Positions 1 to 11,189 of a stretch of 64,000 nt of DNA are shown here, in pieces. The DNA lies in the NCBI GenBank assembly GCA_005406025.1, contig BGZK01001295.1, positions 110,580 to 174,579 on the forward strand. The letters run 5' to 3'. The position numbers were made by a program, and so were the translations under genes. Source of the stretch: Eumeta japonica. Taxonomy: Eukaryota > Arthropoda > Insecta > Lepidoptera > Psychidae. The notes beneath the pieces were generated by a model. That model was not told where the DNA came from, searched no databases, and saw nothing but the letters and a program-made list of their open reading frames with translations. How positions within the stretch are numbered: position 1 is the first letter of the stretch; each line of letters starts with the position of its first letter.

Positions 1-701
1 AAGAGTATACCGTGCACCAAACATATCGATAATGCTCTATTGTAAGTGTCTGACGCACTGCAACGATATGGCCATGGTTTAGTTATAATCAATTATAAAA
101 TTATGTAAGAAATATTCTCCTATCTAAAATGATGATTAGGAATAATACTTTGAATGGCGATGATTTAATAGCCTATGAAAATAAGGACGTTTTATCTTGA
201 AAAAAAATTGAATTCCATGATTTGAATTTATCTCTTGTATCTGCAGTTTACGATATTCTTAAATCGAAATGTAGAAAGAGGGAATCTAACGGTCTTTATC
301 TCGAATTAATACTGTGATAATAACACTAGCAAATTAACACTGCGCGATGAATTATATTTGATTTGCGTTAAACCTTAAATCAAATATGAGGTTATCGGTA
401 AATATTTCGCAACAACTAAAAGTTTTAAATCCGACCTCCCACGAATATGGTCTGCGGTCTACTGTCTACAATTTATGGTCTACGGTCTATAGTTTAACTT
501 CCCGGTTTGTACGTTATAAAAGTTGAAAAAAATTTCAATTCAAAAAACTCGTAACAATACTGAACGAAACAGGGACGTTCGCCTTTTATAAATATTAATA
601 AGTCTTCATTTTGTTTAAGAAACATTACCATTAACTTTAATACAGTGACTGTAAAGAGAAAGACACATTAACAAAAAATACATTAGTCTACAGACACTCA
701 C
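1..701 (-). other. Start of the next ABCG intron
   Basis: This begins with a clean gtgagt donor at 701 and has no acceptor-plus-ABCG coding match within the window. A short imperfect duplication of GGTCTACGGTCTA-type sequence lies at 448-492. Otherwise it is AT-rich sequence with no recognisable feature. Confidence 0.8.
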
Positions 702-992
702 TTGTATCCCGCGAGAATGTTCATTAGAGTGCTTTTCCCTGCGCCGGACGGCCCCATAATGGCGGTCAGCTCCCCCGACCTAAATTTCCCGTTGATGCCC
801 TTCAGCAGCGTCTTGTAGCCGCGCTTCCGGCCCTCGCTCACCGAATACGACAGATCCGTGAACTCGATGTCGACCGGCGGCCGCTTGGGCAGGTGCGTGA
901 GCGCCGTCATGGGCCTCTTCGGGTCCCCGCAGCCGTTAGGTATCTTTCTTACTAGGCCGGGTATTCCGTTGCATAGGTTTATTTGAGATCCT
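702..992 (-). CDS. ABC transporter subfamily G, exon with Walker A (partial gene)
   Basis: This exon encodes part of an ABCG half-transporter of the white/ABCG1/ABCG4 type. Such proteins are membrane pumps that dimerise and use ATP to move lipids, sterols or pigment precursors. Seen: about 97 residues running from [15 protein letters not shown] through [12 protein letters not shown], the usual first strand of an ABCG nucleotide-binding domain, to [16 protein letters not shown], an intact Walker A motif, and MNILAGYK. The acceptor is cttttcag at 1000-993. The donor gtgagt starts at 701, leaving two bases of the last codon. The first base completes the Gly codon begun in exon 10702-10916, so the two exons join in frame. 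The signature motif, Walker B and the six-helix membrane domain are missing and should lie left of base 1. The substrate cannot be told. The ATG at 910 opens a reading frame but is probably internal. Confidence 0.93.
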
Positions 993-3207
993 CTGAAAAG
1001 AAAGAAGAACTGGTCAATCTTCTTATAGCGAGAAGTACACTAAATCTAAAGGCCTTCCGATTAGTGGGTTAAGTATATTCAAGAAGTGCACTTAGGGTTT
1101 AGGCACAAATTAAATATAAGCCATCGAAAACTCCATCAATCCCTTTCTTGCAAAACGGACTTTAACGTTATTCTATACGACTTTCGTAGACAATTACGTC
1201 GCTGGATGCTAGTGCGTTCTCTATTTAATTAGTACAAAAGTCATTTACTCAAGCATTATTTTAGTAATCAAAAAAAATTCCCTTCATTCATACTACAGTA
1301 AAAAAGCTTTATATAAGGTAATATTAGGAAAAAAAATGTAAAAGACCCGAAACAGAGAAAAATTTTTTACATTTCCGGCAAAGAGTATATTTCCTATGAT
1401 ACAACAAACGTGATTATGCAATTGCACACTTCGGTCAAAGCGGCTCGCGAGGTAGACATTCCTACGCTTTTCGAGATTGTATATCTATAATACTTTTTAT
1501 AGCTTCTTGGAAGGAAGCCAATTCGATTCCGGCGTTACACGCAACGCGGCAACAACTCACTACAACAACGCTGAATAATATTACATATTTAATAGTTCGA
1601 TTATTTTAAAGTCCAAAATAATGATTTCGAAAACACGTTTTTGAGATATATAAGAGTATTTATAGACATTTAGTTATGGGCGTCGTCCGCGACCACCTTT
1701 TTAGATTCACTTTTGGCAAAATTTAAAAATTAATTTTGACTTTAGACCTGATACGCAAAAGTGACTGTTCGTTGAAAGTGAATATAAAATGAGGTCGTGG
1801 AAGAAGCACTAGGAATTTTAGCAAACCACTACTAAAACACATATTTGTATTATTTAAACTTTTAATTAATAATAACGAAAGTTACTGTCGGAGAAATGTA
1901 ACGCATGTATATAATAAATAGTCAACAATAGAACTTTTGAAATATAGTTTTAAGAAGTTTTACCTAGATGGTAGTAGTAAGAAAATGGTCGCCGATTCAG
2001 GACCTTTTTTTTGTCCAGCTGTTCCCTTCACTAATACGAATGACCCTCTCGACCCTATAATAGCTGTCATATGGAGGTTTAGATCGCCCATACGACGCCG
2101 TACCTTCGCACTGTCAAATAAACAATGGGTTTTCGATCAAATAATATTATTGCATTGATTCGTCGTGTCGGTTACGTTAAGAAACATCGCGAGGTATGAA
2201 CACGTGTATACATATAGCATCTGAAAACATTGTCTATTTTCCGAACCGGTTCAGGTTTCGCTGTCACTACGGTGTCAGTTCGATTTTCGATCTAGAAATC
2301 GATGTCGATTACAATTATTTTAGTCGTGGCCGAATGCGTTAGCATTATAATCATAATCTATACGTTACTTGGTTCATCGACTTCGAAGAAAAAACATACA
2401 AACAGACAAAGATATATTATTATATTTTACGTATAGTCCATATTTTGACAAAACGTTTTTGTTTGTCAAAACAAAACAGTTCTTTAGTACCCAAAATTTG
2501 ACAAAATAATACAGATATTTTAATTTTTCTTTGCGTGAAATAAACGGGTGACATAATATTTGGTTACTTAAAAAAAAAACCTTTTAGTTCGTAATCAGTG
2601 TATGTAGATTTTGTAACACGCCATACGAAAATTCCATAACCAAAGTACATTAGACACGCAACATATAATAATGTCGCAAAGTAACCAAAGCGACCGTCCG
2701 CTTTCCATATATGAATGAAAGAATACTGTTGAATTTTGATGACGAAACCCTGTTGAATATATACAGAAGTTTTTGTTGAATATATACAATGTTTAACCGT
2801 TACAACGGTACTAGAAAAGGCAAAAGGTGACATTCGCGTACATATTTGAATAAGACGCATACACGGCTGCCGCGATATGACGTCGGTCGTTACGCATTCG
2901 GCCACAGCGGTCGGACGATGATGAATTATTGAAGAAGTTCATCGGCATCGTCTGACGGCGGCCGGCCGTTTCTTCGTCCGTGGCTGAACTGAAATGCGGG
3001 ACGCGAGCTAAAATATTTGGAGCGTGTCAATTTTAACGAATTCCATCAGATCTATAAAACGAATTTTTATTAATTATCATATTCGTGACGGCGATCGTCT
3101 TTTATTTTAGACAAGATTTTAATGGGACCTGTAACGAGTTTTAGTATTAGTAAGTATTATTCTTCACAGTTCCTCCTGAGACATACAAAGTCCTATCATA
3201 TTAGGGA

Positions 3208-3430
3208 GTCGCGACGGTAGCTCAGCGGTTAAGAACGTCACAGACTAGAAGGTATCGAATTCGATCCCTATCACGAGTAAGTCAAATAAAACTATTCGCT
3301 CCGTATCGTAGAACGCACTTTAAGCCATCGGCTCCGCACGTCGTTAATGACGGTTACTACAACAACCTCTAATCAACATTGCGCCGGAGCGAAGGGCTTA
3401 CGGTCTAAGGATCATATTAATAAAGCACAC
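3208..3430 (+). repeat. tRNA-derived SINE-like element
   Basis: Seen: a tRNA-like pol III A box (GGTAGCTCAGCGGTTA at 3216-3231) and a B box (GGTATCGAATTCGATCC at 3251-3267) at the correct close spacing. An unrelated body follows to about 3430. There is no cloverleaf, so it is not a tRNA gene. A related, more decayed copy is at 7738. Confidence 0.65.
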
Positions 3431-3648
3431 TTACGTGTGGCGTTCCATCTTGAGAGTGGAAATAGCAAGACAGTTGTAGCGTTTCACTAGGAAAATAATA
3501 TACGTGTCGCTCCCAAGTCACTTCTTGACATGGCTCATCACTTCAGTGACGTTTATTAATACGACCCTAAGCCATAGGTTTAAGCCATGGTCTAAGCTCT
3601 GCAATAAAAACATTGCGGGAAAGTATGCTTAAGCAGTGGTTTCTTGCA

Positions 3649-3990
3649 TTGTCATCCAATTCTGAACAGTGTTTACACTCAGTAAATTGCTTCTTCTTCT
3701 TATTCTTCTGCGTTATCAGTTCTTAATTATATTTCAAATTTTAGCAACCTTCTTATTCTTCATTTTCGCCGTGTCCTTCCACATTTTTTGTAATGCCATC
3801 CAATTCTAATATATATTCAAAGTTGCAGCATTCTTCTTGATATTATTATTATTTTTCTTCTTTTTCCGCATTTTCCTTTATTGTCATTCAATTCTAAGGT
3901 ATCTTCAAAATTTAAGCCATCTTCTTTTCTCTGCATTCTTGCACATGTTCTTGTATTGTCATCTGGTTCTGAGCCATGTTTAAATCTTAA
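3649..3990. repeat. Degenerate minisatellite, about five units
   Basis: Units of about 63-91 bases begin near 3649, 3712, 3792, 3883 and 3956. Each starts with a variant of TTGTCATCCAATTCTGA, followed by a TTCAAA.TT core and a CTTCTTATTCTTC tract. The minus strand stays open for 61 codons (4002-3817) because the pyrimidine tracts carry no minus-strand stops. A real protein is not supported. Confidence 0.6.
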
Positions 3991-4756
3991 AGTGTTTCTC
4001 ATTGGGAAGTTAGTTTAAAATTGATTGCAAAATTCCACCGGAACAGACAAATAAGCAAAGAAACAAGCAGACAAGAAAGCGAGTTAATAAAGACGTGCTA
4101 AATTTGTTTGGATCGACTTTGATCGACCCATTTTTTATTTAACCTGTTTACTTATACGGCATTCATCTTGTTAGTCATTAAAGTATGGTCGGACCAAAAT
4201 TTTAGAAAATACTATTTTTCTTTATATAACTTTCAAACTACGAAAAAAATAATTGACTATTCGATTTAATTGCGCAAAAAGTTATTTTATCTAAATATAC
4301 CACTCATTCTTATACAATAAAACCAGTTTTGTCGTAAGGCATTACTGGCCTTCAAAGCTAAAATTAAGTGTGAAATACGTTGATAATAATAAAACAAAAA
4401 GCACACAATAAAGTTAAAACAACGAGAAAACGATTCTAGCACAATAATTGAAATAAGTCTAAAATATGTACGTTTTGTTAACATATAATATTCATGTGGT
4501 CTATTTTTAAATGAATATTAAATTATTCTTCTGATATTTATTCAGAATATTCAGCAATGACATAACTATAATCGTTTGTAAATTATTATGGGAAGGAAAA
4601 AAAATACACTTGTTTAATTTCCTGTTGAATGTTTTCAACACTAATTGCTTCTAATTGTTTAGAATGCGGGTACGGCAACAAACCGCTCTGGCGGCACTGA
4701 CTTATCTCATTTTATACTTATCGTACGCACACAATTACATACACTTGAAGAATATA

Positions 4757-5854
4757 TGAGGTCGGGGAAAGAATTTTTTCGTCTTTTACATAAACAAATT
4801 CAGAATAATTTTGCCATTTTGTATGGAAACAGGTGAAAATCTAAGGTTGCAAGGTCAGGGCTTTATGGTGGATGTATTAACTTTTCCTAACCAAACTCTC
4901 TCAATATTTGCTGAGTGGCTAAAGATGTGTGCATTTATCGATGTGTGTGGTCTGGCGTTATCGTGGTGAAAAACCACACTCTTTCCGTGGATCGATTCCG
5001 GACGTTTTTTCTCTACTTTTTACTTGAGTCTCATCATTTGTTGACAGTAGAGATTCGAGTTGATGGTTTTTCCCGACGGTAAAAGCTCATAATGAATAAC
5101 GCCCTTCCATTCCCACCATACACGTAGCTTCAACTTATTGCGAGATAATCTGAGTTTCGCTATAGTATGTGGAGCTTGCTTGCCTTTTGACAATGATCTT
5201 TTTCGCACGTTCTTGTCGTAGGTAATCTACTTTTCACTAGTGATCAATCTTTCCAAAAACGATTCGTTTTTATTACGTTTCAATAGAGAATCGCAAATGA
5301 GTACATGATCCACTACATTTATTGCAGTAAGCTCGTGTGCGACCCAAGTATCAAGCCTTTCTGTAAATCCAACATCTTCAAATGGGTTAAACCTGGTCAA
5401 TCAGATCTTTAGCTATGTCGTAAGAACTAATTTGCCAATTTTGCTCTACTTTTTCCGAAATGAAATCGACTTTATCCGTAACAGGCCGATCAGAGTGAAG
5501 TTCATCTTTGACATCAAAATTACTGGACTGAAAACGCTTGAACCAGTTTTGTGCTACTCTTATTGACACTGCATTAGATCCATAAACGTCACTATTTTTT
5601 TCGCGGCTTACATTTTCCCCTTTTTTGTAGTAAAATTTTAAAATTTATCAAATTTGTAAGTTAGATTCATTCATTTTGATGGACAGAAAATCAATAAAAA
5701 AATGGCGGGACAACGTTTTTACTTTTTATGTATCTTTTTTAAAATGTCATGTATTTAATGGTATCAAAACTAGCCAGATACAAACAGCACAACCAAAGAG
5801 ATTTTACTGCAACTTTTTACTTATAAAATACGAAAAAAGTTTTCCCCGACTTAA
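4757..5854 (-). mobile_element. Dead mariner transposon with both ends
   Basis: A Tc1/mariner DNA transposon, normally about 1.3 kb, here 1,098 bases. Left end TGAGGTCGGGGAAAGAA and right end (reverse complement) TTAAGTCGGGGAAAACT match over about 28 bases. Both are flanked by TA (4755-4756 and 5855-5856), the mariner target duplication. The minus strand between them encodes recognisable but broken transposase. It inserted in the ABCG intron, opposite in sense to nothing coding nearby. Confidence 0.88.
4830..5680 (-). pseudogene. mariner transposase remnant
   Basis: Mariner transposase cuts and pastes the element at TA sites using a D,D34D triad. Seen in pieces on the minus strand: SIRVAQNWFKRFQSSNFDVK and a SSYDIAKDLI helix-turn-helix part (5569-5387), then VRKRSLSKGKQAPHT and VWWEWKGVIHYELLPSGKTI (5208-5020), then VFHHDNARPHTS near 4940, which keeps the second Asp. 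The first Asp is gone: the usual TGDEKW segment reads TSEK followed by a stop. The third-Asp segment (DFHLF) survives only in a shifted frame. The C-terminus is cut short by a deletion. It cannot encode active enzyme. Confidence 0.9.
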
Positions 5855-6651
5855 TACATTTTTAACGCGTTATATTGGTCCAGAGCTTCTGTATTCATTA
5901 CGATTTCAGCTTCATCGGTTTTAGGCTGTTCGTGCGTTTCACTAAAGCGCCATGCCATATCCAAATAAATGAATACAGCGCCATATCCAAAAAAAATAAT
6001 ACTATTTTTTATACTCCTATGTAATGCACATTTCATTTTATTGCAATAAAATCTAAAGCAATCAATATTTCTTGTAAGAATGATATGCTACACTATCAGA
6101 CAACGGCAGCCGATAGCTATTCGTACTTACTGCCGTATTTATAGATGTACATGTAGCAACAGTTAACCGCCTAACTACCTATTGTGCGCGATATACGCTA
6201 ATTCAATCGCCACACTGCAGGTGGCGGTTGAATACTCAAGAGGGTCGCTTTCGAACCAATAGGTGTCTGGTGCAAATTTTGACTACGAATTGACTAATGA
6301 CGTGAGTCATATTAAACCACTCGCTCAGTGCCTCATCTAGGTTCAGTAAAGCTGTTAATCTAAATGTTAGTCACCGTACTAGTAAACACAGTCGTCCGCC
6401 TCGGCAGACCCCGACTTTCCGGTAGGCCAGCATGGAGGCTCAAAGGCGGAATTCCGCAATCTAAAATAAAGTGAAAAGTTTGTGCCACAGCAGTCGGGTG
6501 ATAAGAAAACCTGATGTACAGAACTAAAGTTCTGATATCAGTCGTCGTACTTAAGTATACCTATTCCGTAGACCAACTTTCAAATAGAGTATAGGTAGAG
6601 TCATAGCGTAGCTAACTTGACTGCAACGAGGGCCAGCTCCTATTTTTTTTA

Positions 6652-6785
6652 ATAGGTCGGCAACACACTAGTCCTTTCTATGGTTTGCGAGTGTTCATGG
6701 ACAGCGGTAATCTTCTACTCTGTAGTGGCTCGCGTGCTCTTTGCCTCTCAAAATGCTATAATATATATATATATAAATATATTGG
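6652..6785 (+). repeat. Lepidopteran-type repeat 3' end with TA tail
   Basis: AATAGGTCGGCAACACACTA, then GGTAATCTTCTACTC and GGCTCGCGTGCTCTTTGCC, is a decayed form of a very common lepidopteran interspersed repeat end (GGTCGGCAACGC... GGTAATC.CTTACCATCAGG wording, from memory). It ends in an (AT)n run at 6758-6775, as such 3' ends often do. The name of the parent element is not certain. Confidence 0.5.
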
Positions 6786-6969
6786 AGTATAACTTTACCT
6801 GTACACAGTTTTGTTTGTAGTTGATAATACGCTTTTACATGCGTTCAACATTTACTATCTTATAGCGCCACCTGAACCTTCCCTTAGCAAGTGGCTTTAA
6901 TCAAAAATTCGTCTTAAAAGATTTATCGTTCTGCATCAAACATAGAGGATCATTAAAATTACGCCTTCC

Positions 6970-7013
6970 GTATAAAATCAAGAACTCGTGCGAAGGCAGT
7001 CGCGCACGTCAGT
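6970..7013 (+). promoter_or_regulatory. Possible plus-strand TATA/initiator pair
   Basis: TATAAAA at 6971-6977 is followed by GGCAGTC (A at 6998) and GTCAGTAC (A at 7011), both arthropod initiator-like. A short GC-rich leader runs to about 7100. No convincing open frame follows, so a gene is not claimed. Confidence 0.2.
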
Positions 7014-7737
7014 ACAAGGCCCCGGGCGTATCCAAAGGCCGGGCCGAACTCGGCGCGGACGGCGGACAAAAACTGAAACGTCGGACAAAGCCGGCTTTCA
7101 CGCCTCGTCAGGGTTATTATCCTGTGACTAGCTGTAACTATAAGCCCCAGTGTGTGAGCAGTGATTCGCTTCGCGAACGATTATGATGATAAAAAACGTT
7201 GTGTAAGATTCGAGCAAAGTTTACGATTTGTTATCGATTCTATGGTATAGGTGGAAAAAGTAAAAAAATACAAAATATAACATTATGTGATGGATAGTAT
7301 TATGACAATAAAAATGTACAATAATGACGCGCATGTACATAATATAATCGTCTATTCGTTCACTATCATAGGATAAATGGTCATATCCCATACTTGTTTT
7401 CTGTTATTTATTTTCATCTAGCCTCAATGTCATAGTAAATGTCTAAATAATGTATTTTTGGAGCACAAATTAAAAATTATTTTCTGATCGATAACGGGAA
7501 AATACAATAGGTATTCAATTCAAGATAGTCTGTGGTACGTCACCTACCGGATCTTTTACTTCATATTTATTTGTGTTTATAATTACACATACGCGGATAT
7601 ACGTATTTTTGTAATGCCAGATATTTCGTCTGTTTTCATGCCCCCACCCTTTTGAGCGAGGTGTAAAAGGATTACCGAAAAGTTCCACATTGTACACATC
7701 AATTACACAAAATCAAAACAATATACTCTCATACAAG

Positions 7738-7905
7738 AGCATCGGTGGTTCAGCGGTTGAAAGCGTCAACTTCCCATCAGAAAGTACCGCGTTTGATTTT
7801 AACCACGGGTGGAATGACCTATGAGCTTTTTTTACCTTAAAATTTCTTACGTTGTTATCTCTTTTATCGTAACAACCGTTACCTCCTAATCTACACTAAT
7901 TAAAA
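7738..7905 (+). repeat. Decayed tRNA-derived SINE-like element
   Basis: GTGGTTCAGCGGTTGAAAGC at 7746 is A-box-like. GTTTGATTTTAACC near 7791 is a degenerate B box. The body shares the GTAACAACCGTTAC... CCTCTAATC-type wording with the copy at 3208. Confidence 0.5.
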
Positions 7906-8004
7906 ACTTGACAAAAAAAGTTTCACATTTTAACGATGATTAAACGAACTTATTTAAGAACTTGTTATTAATAAATATTAATAAGAAAGGCTTGAAATAT
8001 AATA

Positions 8005-8055
8005 AACTATCTTTTGCCCGCGGCTCTGCCCACATAGACATAAAACGATGAAATT
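8005..8055 (+). repeat. Interspersed repeat fragment, GCCCGCGGCTCTGCCC type
   Basis: CTTTTGCCCGCGGCTCTGCC matches a motif repeated at 12419 (CTTTTGCCCGTGGTTCTGCT) and, more loosely, at 57113 (CTTCAACCCGCAGTTTCGTC). I recognise the wording as a frequent insect and lepidopteran repeat fragment but cannot name the family. Confidence 0.4.
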
Positions 8056-9282
8056 TTTTTTTTTTTTTGATAAGATTTCGCAGATCTCGTTGTCAGTCAT
8101 TGGTATTTGGCTTATATATGTAAAGAATAATCAGAAAATTAATTTAGAAAAATATGTCAAGTTTCAATTACAAATAATTAGTTAAATTAAACAATTTAAC
8201 ATATCTTTTATTGCATTTTAAATGTAAAGAAGACACACATTTTATCTTGTTCTAACTTGGTGACGACTTAAAATATATAGTAATTATTTTCAATTAAACT
8301 GCAGGAACCATTTTAATAATCTAATCGGAAACTCACAGCTTACGATGGGAATACAAATGAAATGTTATCCTTCAATCACGTTAGCAGTGCAGCGTTTACA
8401 ACTACTTTTCACATCAAAAACTAAATAAAAGTACAATAAGATAAATAAATACGAACATAACTACAACTATATACCAGCATTCCGCTCGCGGTTTCACCGC
8501 AGTTAGAATTCATTCCTTCATCATTTAGCGCTCAGTTTTGGTTTCGATCCTGGCGACGAAACTTAGATATCAAAGAAAAATAAAAGCCAATTGTGAATGA
8601 GGCTTTCACACATAGACTTCCATGCAATATATTCTACTAAACCTAGGCTGCATCACTAATATTTATAATGTAATAAGTTCTAGTGGACTAAAAAACTAAT
8701 AGGCTTTTCATTCATTTGAAATGATAAATATCTGAAATTTCGTAATGTACATGATGTATAATCGTTCGTTTACATTCTCGCCTTGCGCCTCTTTAAAAAT
8801 GAGTTGTGTATACATTCTCGCACAAAGTTCAGTCATCTTTGCCAGCTGTAACTAACGGAGGATGTCATAGTTCTAGCCCCATTGACTCTGAGTCGCCCAA
8901 GTTCTTCGGCATATTCTGATCCACGGACCGTTAACCGTCCTACTATTTTTACGATATTTATTTTTGGACCCCTAATTAACTTTTTCCTTTTATAGATAGA
9001 TGTCTTCGCTTTCGGACCTACACATATTTACAATCAAAAAAAAAACAATTCAGCGATCGTACGGTCAGTAACTTGGGCGAAAGCGCAAATGTTAAACGCA
9101 ATGCGCAGCGTATAAATTTGACGCGTGCCCAAAAACACGAAATAAATACACTTGTTTTGTGCTAGAGATCTCGGCGCTAACGCCGCGAGGTGCAAGGCGA
9201 GTTACGACCGTACAGTTTGCGCTGCTTCGTCTCGCTGCGCGCGCGCGAAAATACAAATATTTATGTTCACGAATTATTTCAG

Positions 9283-9486
9283 GCGATTTGGTTTCAAAAC
9301 CGCGCAACGAAAGGAGAACTTTTGACCGCTTTGAGGTGTAGGTCGAAATCCAATAAGACTAGTAACTTAAGAAGACGTTCTTTTAGCGTGAATCCCAAAA
9401 AAAATGTACTTTTAACTACCAATAAACACAAGAATAATTTTTGTAACTATGCTGAACTTCAAGACGATACCTTTAGTATAACCTGA
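9283..9486 (+). pseudogene. Possible homeodomain helix-3 exon remnant
   Basis: Directly after an acceptor-like attatttcag, in phase 0, the plus strand reads AIWFQNRATKGELL and stays open for 67 codons to TGA at 9484. IWFQNR is the invariant recognition-helix core of homeodomains (residues 47-52), and introns often fall just before it. The following Arg53 is Ala, while Lys55 is kept. Upstream in the same unspliced frame, residues that would align to positions 31, 38, 40 and 42 are R, I, V and E, but helix 1 is not recognisable. The rest (RCRSKSNKTSNLRRRSF...) is basic and unfamiliar. It could be a broken or very divergent homeobox exon nested in the ABCG intron, or chance. Confidence 0.2.
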
Positions 9487-10701
9487 GTAACCGATAACGT
9501 TGCATGGCGACAATTATCAACGACCGATAAATATACAAATAGGCAATGAGGTATTTTAGATTCCAGTTGCACTTCACCCAGCTTCGATCTGATTTTTGTT
9601 TTCTATTGAAACGTCATTCCCAATACTAGTAGCATTTTCAATCCCGTTCTTGGCTTCTATTGCGATATAATATACAACCTATGTTTTGACTAAAGACATT
9701 ACAATAATTCTATGTGCATTAAAGAGAATTAGTCAAGCCGATGCCATAGATATTCTGTGGCCGAAATTTTAGATTAAGTGGTTCGACAAAACTTTTTTTT
9801 GACGTGATCAAAAAAACGAAAATGTTAAATTTGTTTTTACACTGTTTATTATTTAAATTAAATATAAACACATTTTAAATATCACTACATATGTATATTC
9901 AACCTAAAAATCTTTCTTAAACATGAGAACTAATCTCAATTTTACTCTATCAAGAGTTGATTTTTCACGAACGCAAAAATAAGTTAGAACGAAAGTATTA
10001 AAACGATTTAATAATTAATTATCGTACCTCCGATTCAAAAATATTGAACAATTATTTTACGGAGTAATTTTTTCTGCGTTATCTTCTCAGGATTTAGTTT
10101 TAAAAATACTGAAATATTATTGATATCTGACATGTCGAATAAGACCTAACAACCTAAAATATCTCCTCATACTTTAAAATTATAAGGACTCCAAATATGA
10201 GATATTAAATATATTATTCTTAAGAAGCTATAAATTATTCCTTCTTCGATTATACTAACTTTCAGAACCCTCGTCTAAAATTGGTGAAATAATACACAAA
10301 TGGGAGTTTGAATAGGGATTTTCATGTCCTTAATTACAAATATTCCAAAATTTATAAACAAAATTTGACTCACAATTCTACACTTTTAAAAATTAATTTG
10401 GCAAAATTACTAAACAAAGCAACTTGTTCCAACCGAAAGCCTATTTATTATATACCATTTTTCATAAATGAAACTTTAAAAACAATGGTTATATAAATTT
10501 TGTGTTTGTGGTTACAGTTATTTAACTCGTCTTTTACATAATATATTTTCATAAAAATCCATTTATTTATAGTCTCATTTCTAAGGCACAAAGCTCGAGC
10601 AATATTACCGACCACTAACAGAATCGATAAAAAGCAATATTCTTAGCGGTCCCGTAATGTGGACGATGTCATATAATACAATAACACAATAATTGGCTCA
10701 C

Positions 10702-10916
10702 CCCAATATCTGTCCGTTGTTGAGGGGCTCGGGGAAGGGCGGCGGGGAGCGGACCTGCGACACGTACATGACCTTGTCGTTCAGCTCGCCGCGGCTGCCG
10801 CGCCCCACCGGCGGCAGGTGGATTTGGGTGCCCTTGGACTCCATGACGTTCTTGCCTATCGGATACGTCACCGTCACACCTTCGACGCGAACATCGTCTC
10901 CTGGTGGTTGTAGCCG
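10702..10916 (-). CDS. ABC transporter subfamily G, N-terminal exon
   Basis: This is the upstream coding exon of the same ABCG gene. It opens after a ttttgcag acceptor in phase 0 and closes at a GG/gtgagc donor (10701-10700) that leaves two bases of a Gly codon. That phase matches the exon at 702-992. The 71 codons are more GC-rich than the surrounding intron. They include QRLQPPGDDVRVEGVTVTYP, then the first in-frame Met at 10844 (MESKGTQIHLPPVGRG), then a proline-rich SPPPFPEPLNNGQIL stretch. It contains no catalytic motif; it is the cytoplasmic N-terminal extension before the nucleotide-binding domain. If translation starts at 10844, Walker A falls near residue 128. Whether the 24 codons before that Met are translated depends on an unseen upstream coding exon. 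The open frame runs on into the intron to 11138, but the polypyrimidine tract and acceptor argue against reading it further. Confidence 0.88.
10874..10894 (-). other. Possible short upstream ORF before the ABCG start
   Basis: An out-of-frame ATG at 10894 opens six codons and ends in TGA at 10874, 29 bases before the in-frame ATG at 10844. If the non-coding exon at 52620 is spliced straight to 10916, this would be the first ATG in the exon and could damp translation of the main frame. If a coding exon lies between, it is meaningless. Confidence 0.3.
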
Positions 10917-10927
10917 CTGCAAAAGAT

Positions 10928-10946
10928 TATATATATATATATATAT
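10928..10946. repeat. (AT)n microsatellite beside an exon
   Basis: A run of TATATATATATATATATA lies only about 12 bases upstream of the exon 10702-10916 acceptor, in place of a normal pyrimidine tract apart from CTTTTG. Confidence 0.8.
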
Positions 10947-11130
10947 TTTTATAGCTATTTCGAGGTGCAAACGATTATGCGAGACACCAAAAAATAGGTG
11001 GCCCACGGAGACTTGTAACACTAAAAGAGGCATCGGTGCGTTGCTGGGGGAGAAATAAGATATCTGATGGAGGGGAGGGTGGGCTAATCGAGGAATAAGT
11101 TGGACGGTGCAACGGGGAGTGACCACCGGA

Positions 11131-11189
11131 CCTCTCACTCACTAGACGAAATACAACAGCGGAAGTTGTTAATTCAAGTCTGTATTCTG
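11131..11189. repeat. Interspersed repeat, copy A of a pair
   Basis: CCTCTCACTCACTAGACGAA... TTCAAGTCTGTATTCTG is matched at 26681-26744 with the same order and spacing. Weaker similarity (for example ATATCTGATGGAG) extends upstream to about 11000 here and 26600 there. The family was not identified. Confidence 0.6.

Larger units (their letters stand above)
993..10701 (-). other. ABCG intron (9.7 kb) between the two coding exons
   Basis: Bounded by a gtgagc donor and a cttttcag acceptor. Its content is mostly AT-rich unique sequence and old repeats, annotated separately: SINE-like copies at 3208 and 7738, a minisatellite at 3649, a mariner at 4757, a LINE-like 3' end at 6652 and GC-rich spots at 6970-7100 and 9170-9260. 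The stretches 1000-3180, 7910-9160 and 9500-10690 show nothing I can name. Confidence 0.85.

Noticed and set aside
3208..3280. Possible tRNA gene
   Set aside because: A and B boxes are present, but there is no acceptor stem, anticodon arm or cloverleaf. A tRNA-derived SINE fits better.
10698..11138. 146-codon minus frame extending upstream of the ABCG exon
   Set aside because: The part beyond 10916 crosses a polypyrimidine/AG acceptor, an (AT)n tract and an interspersed repeat. Only 10702-10916 is coding.
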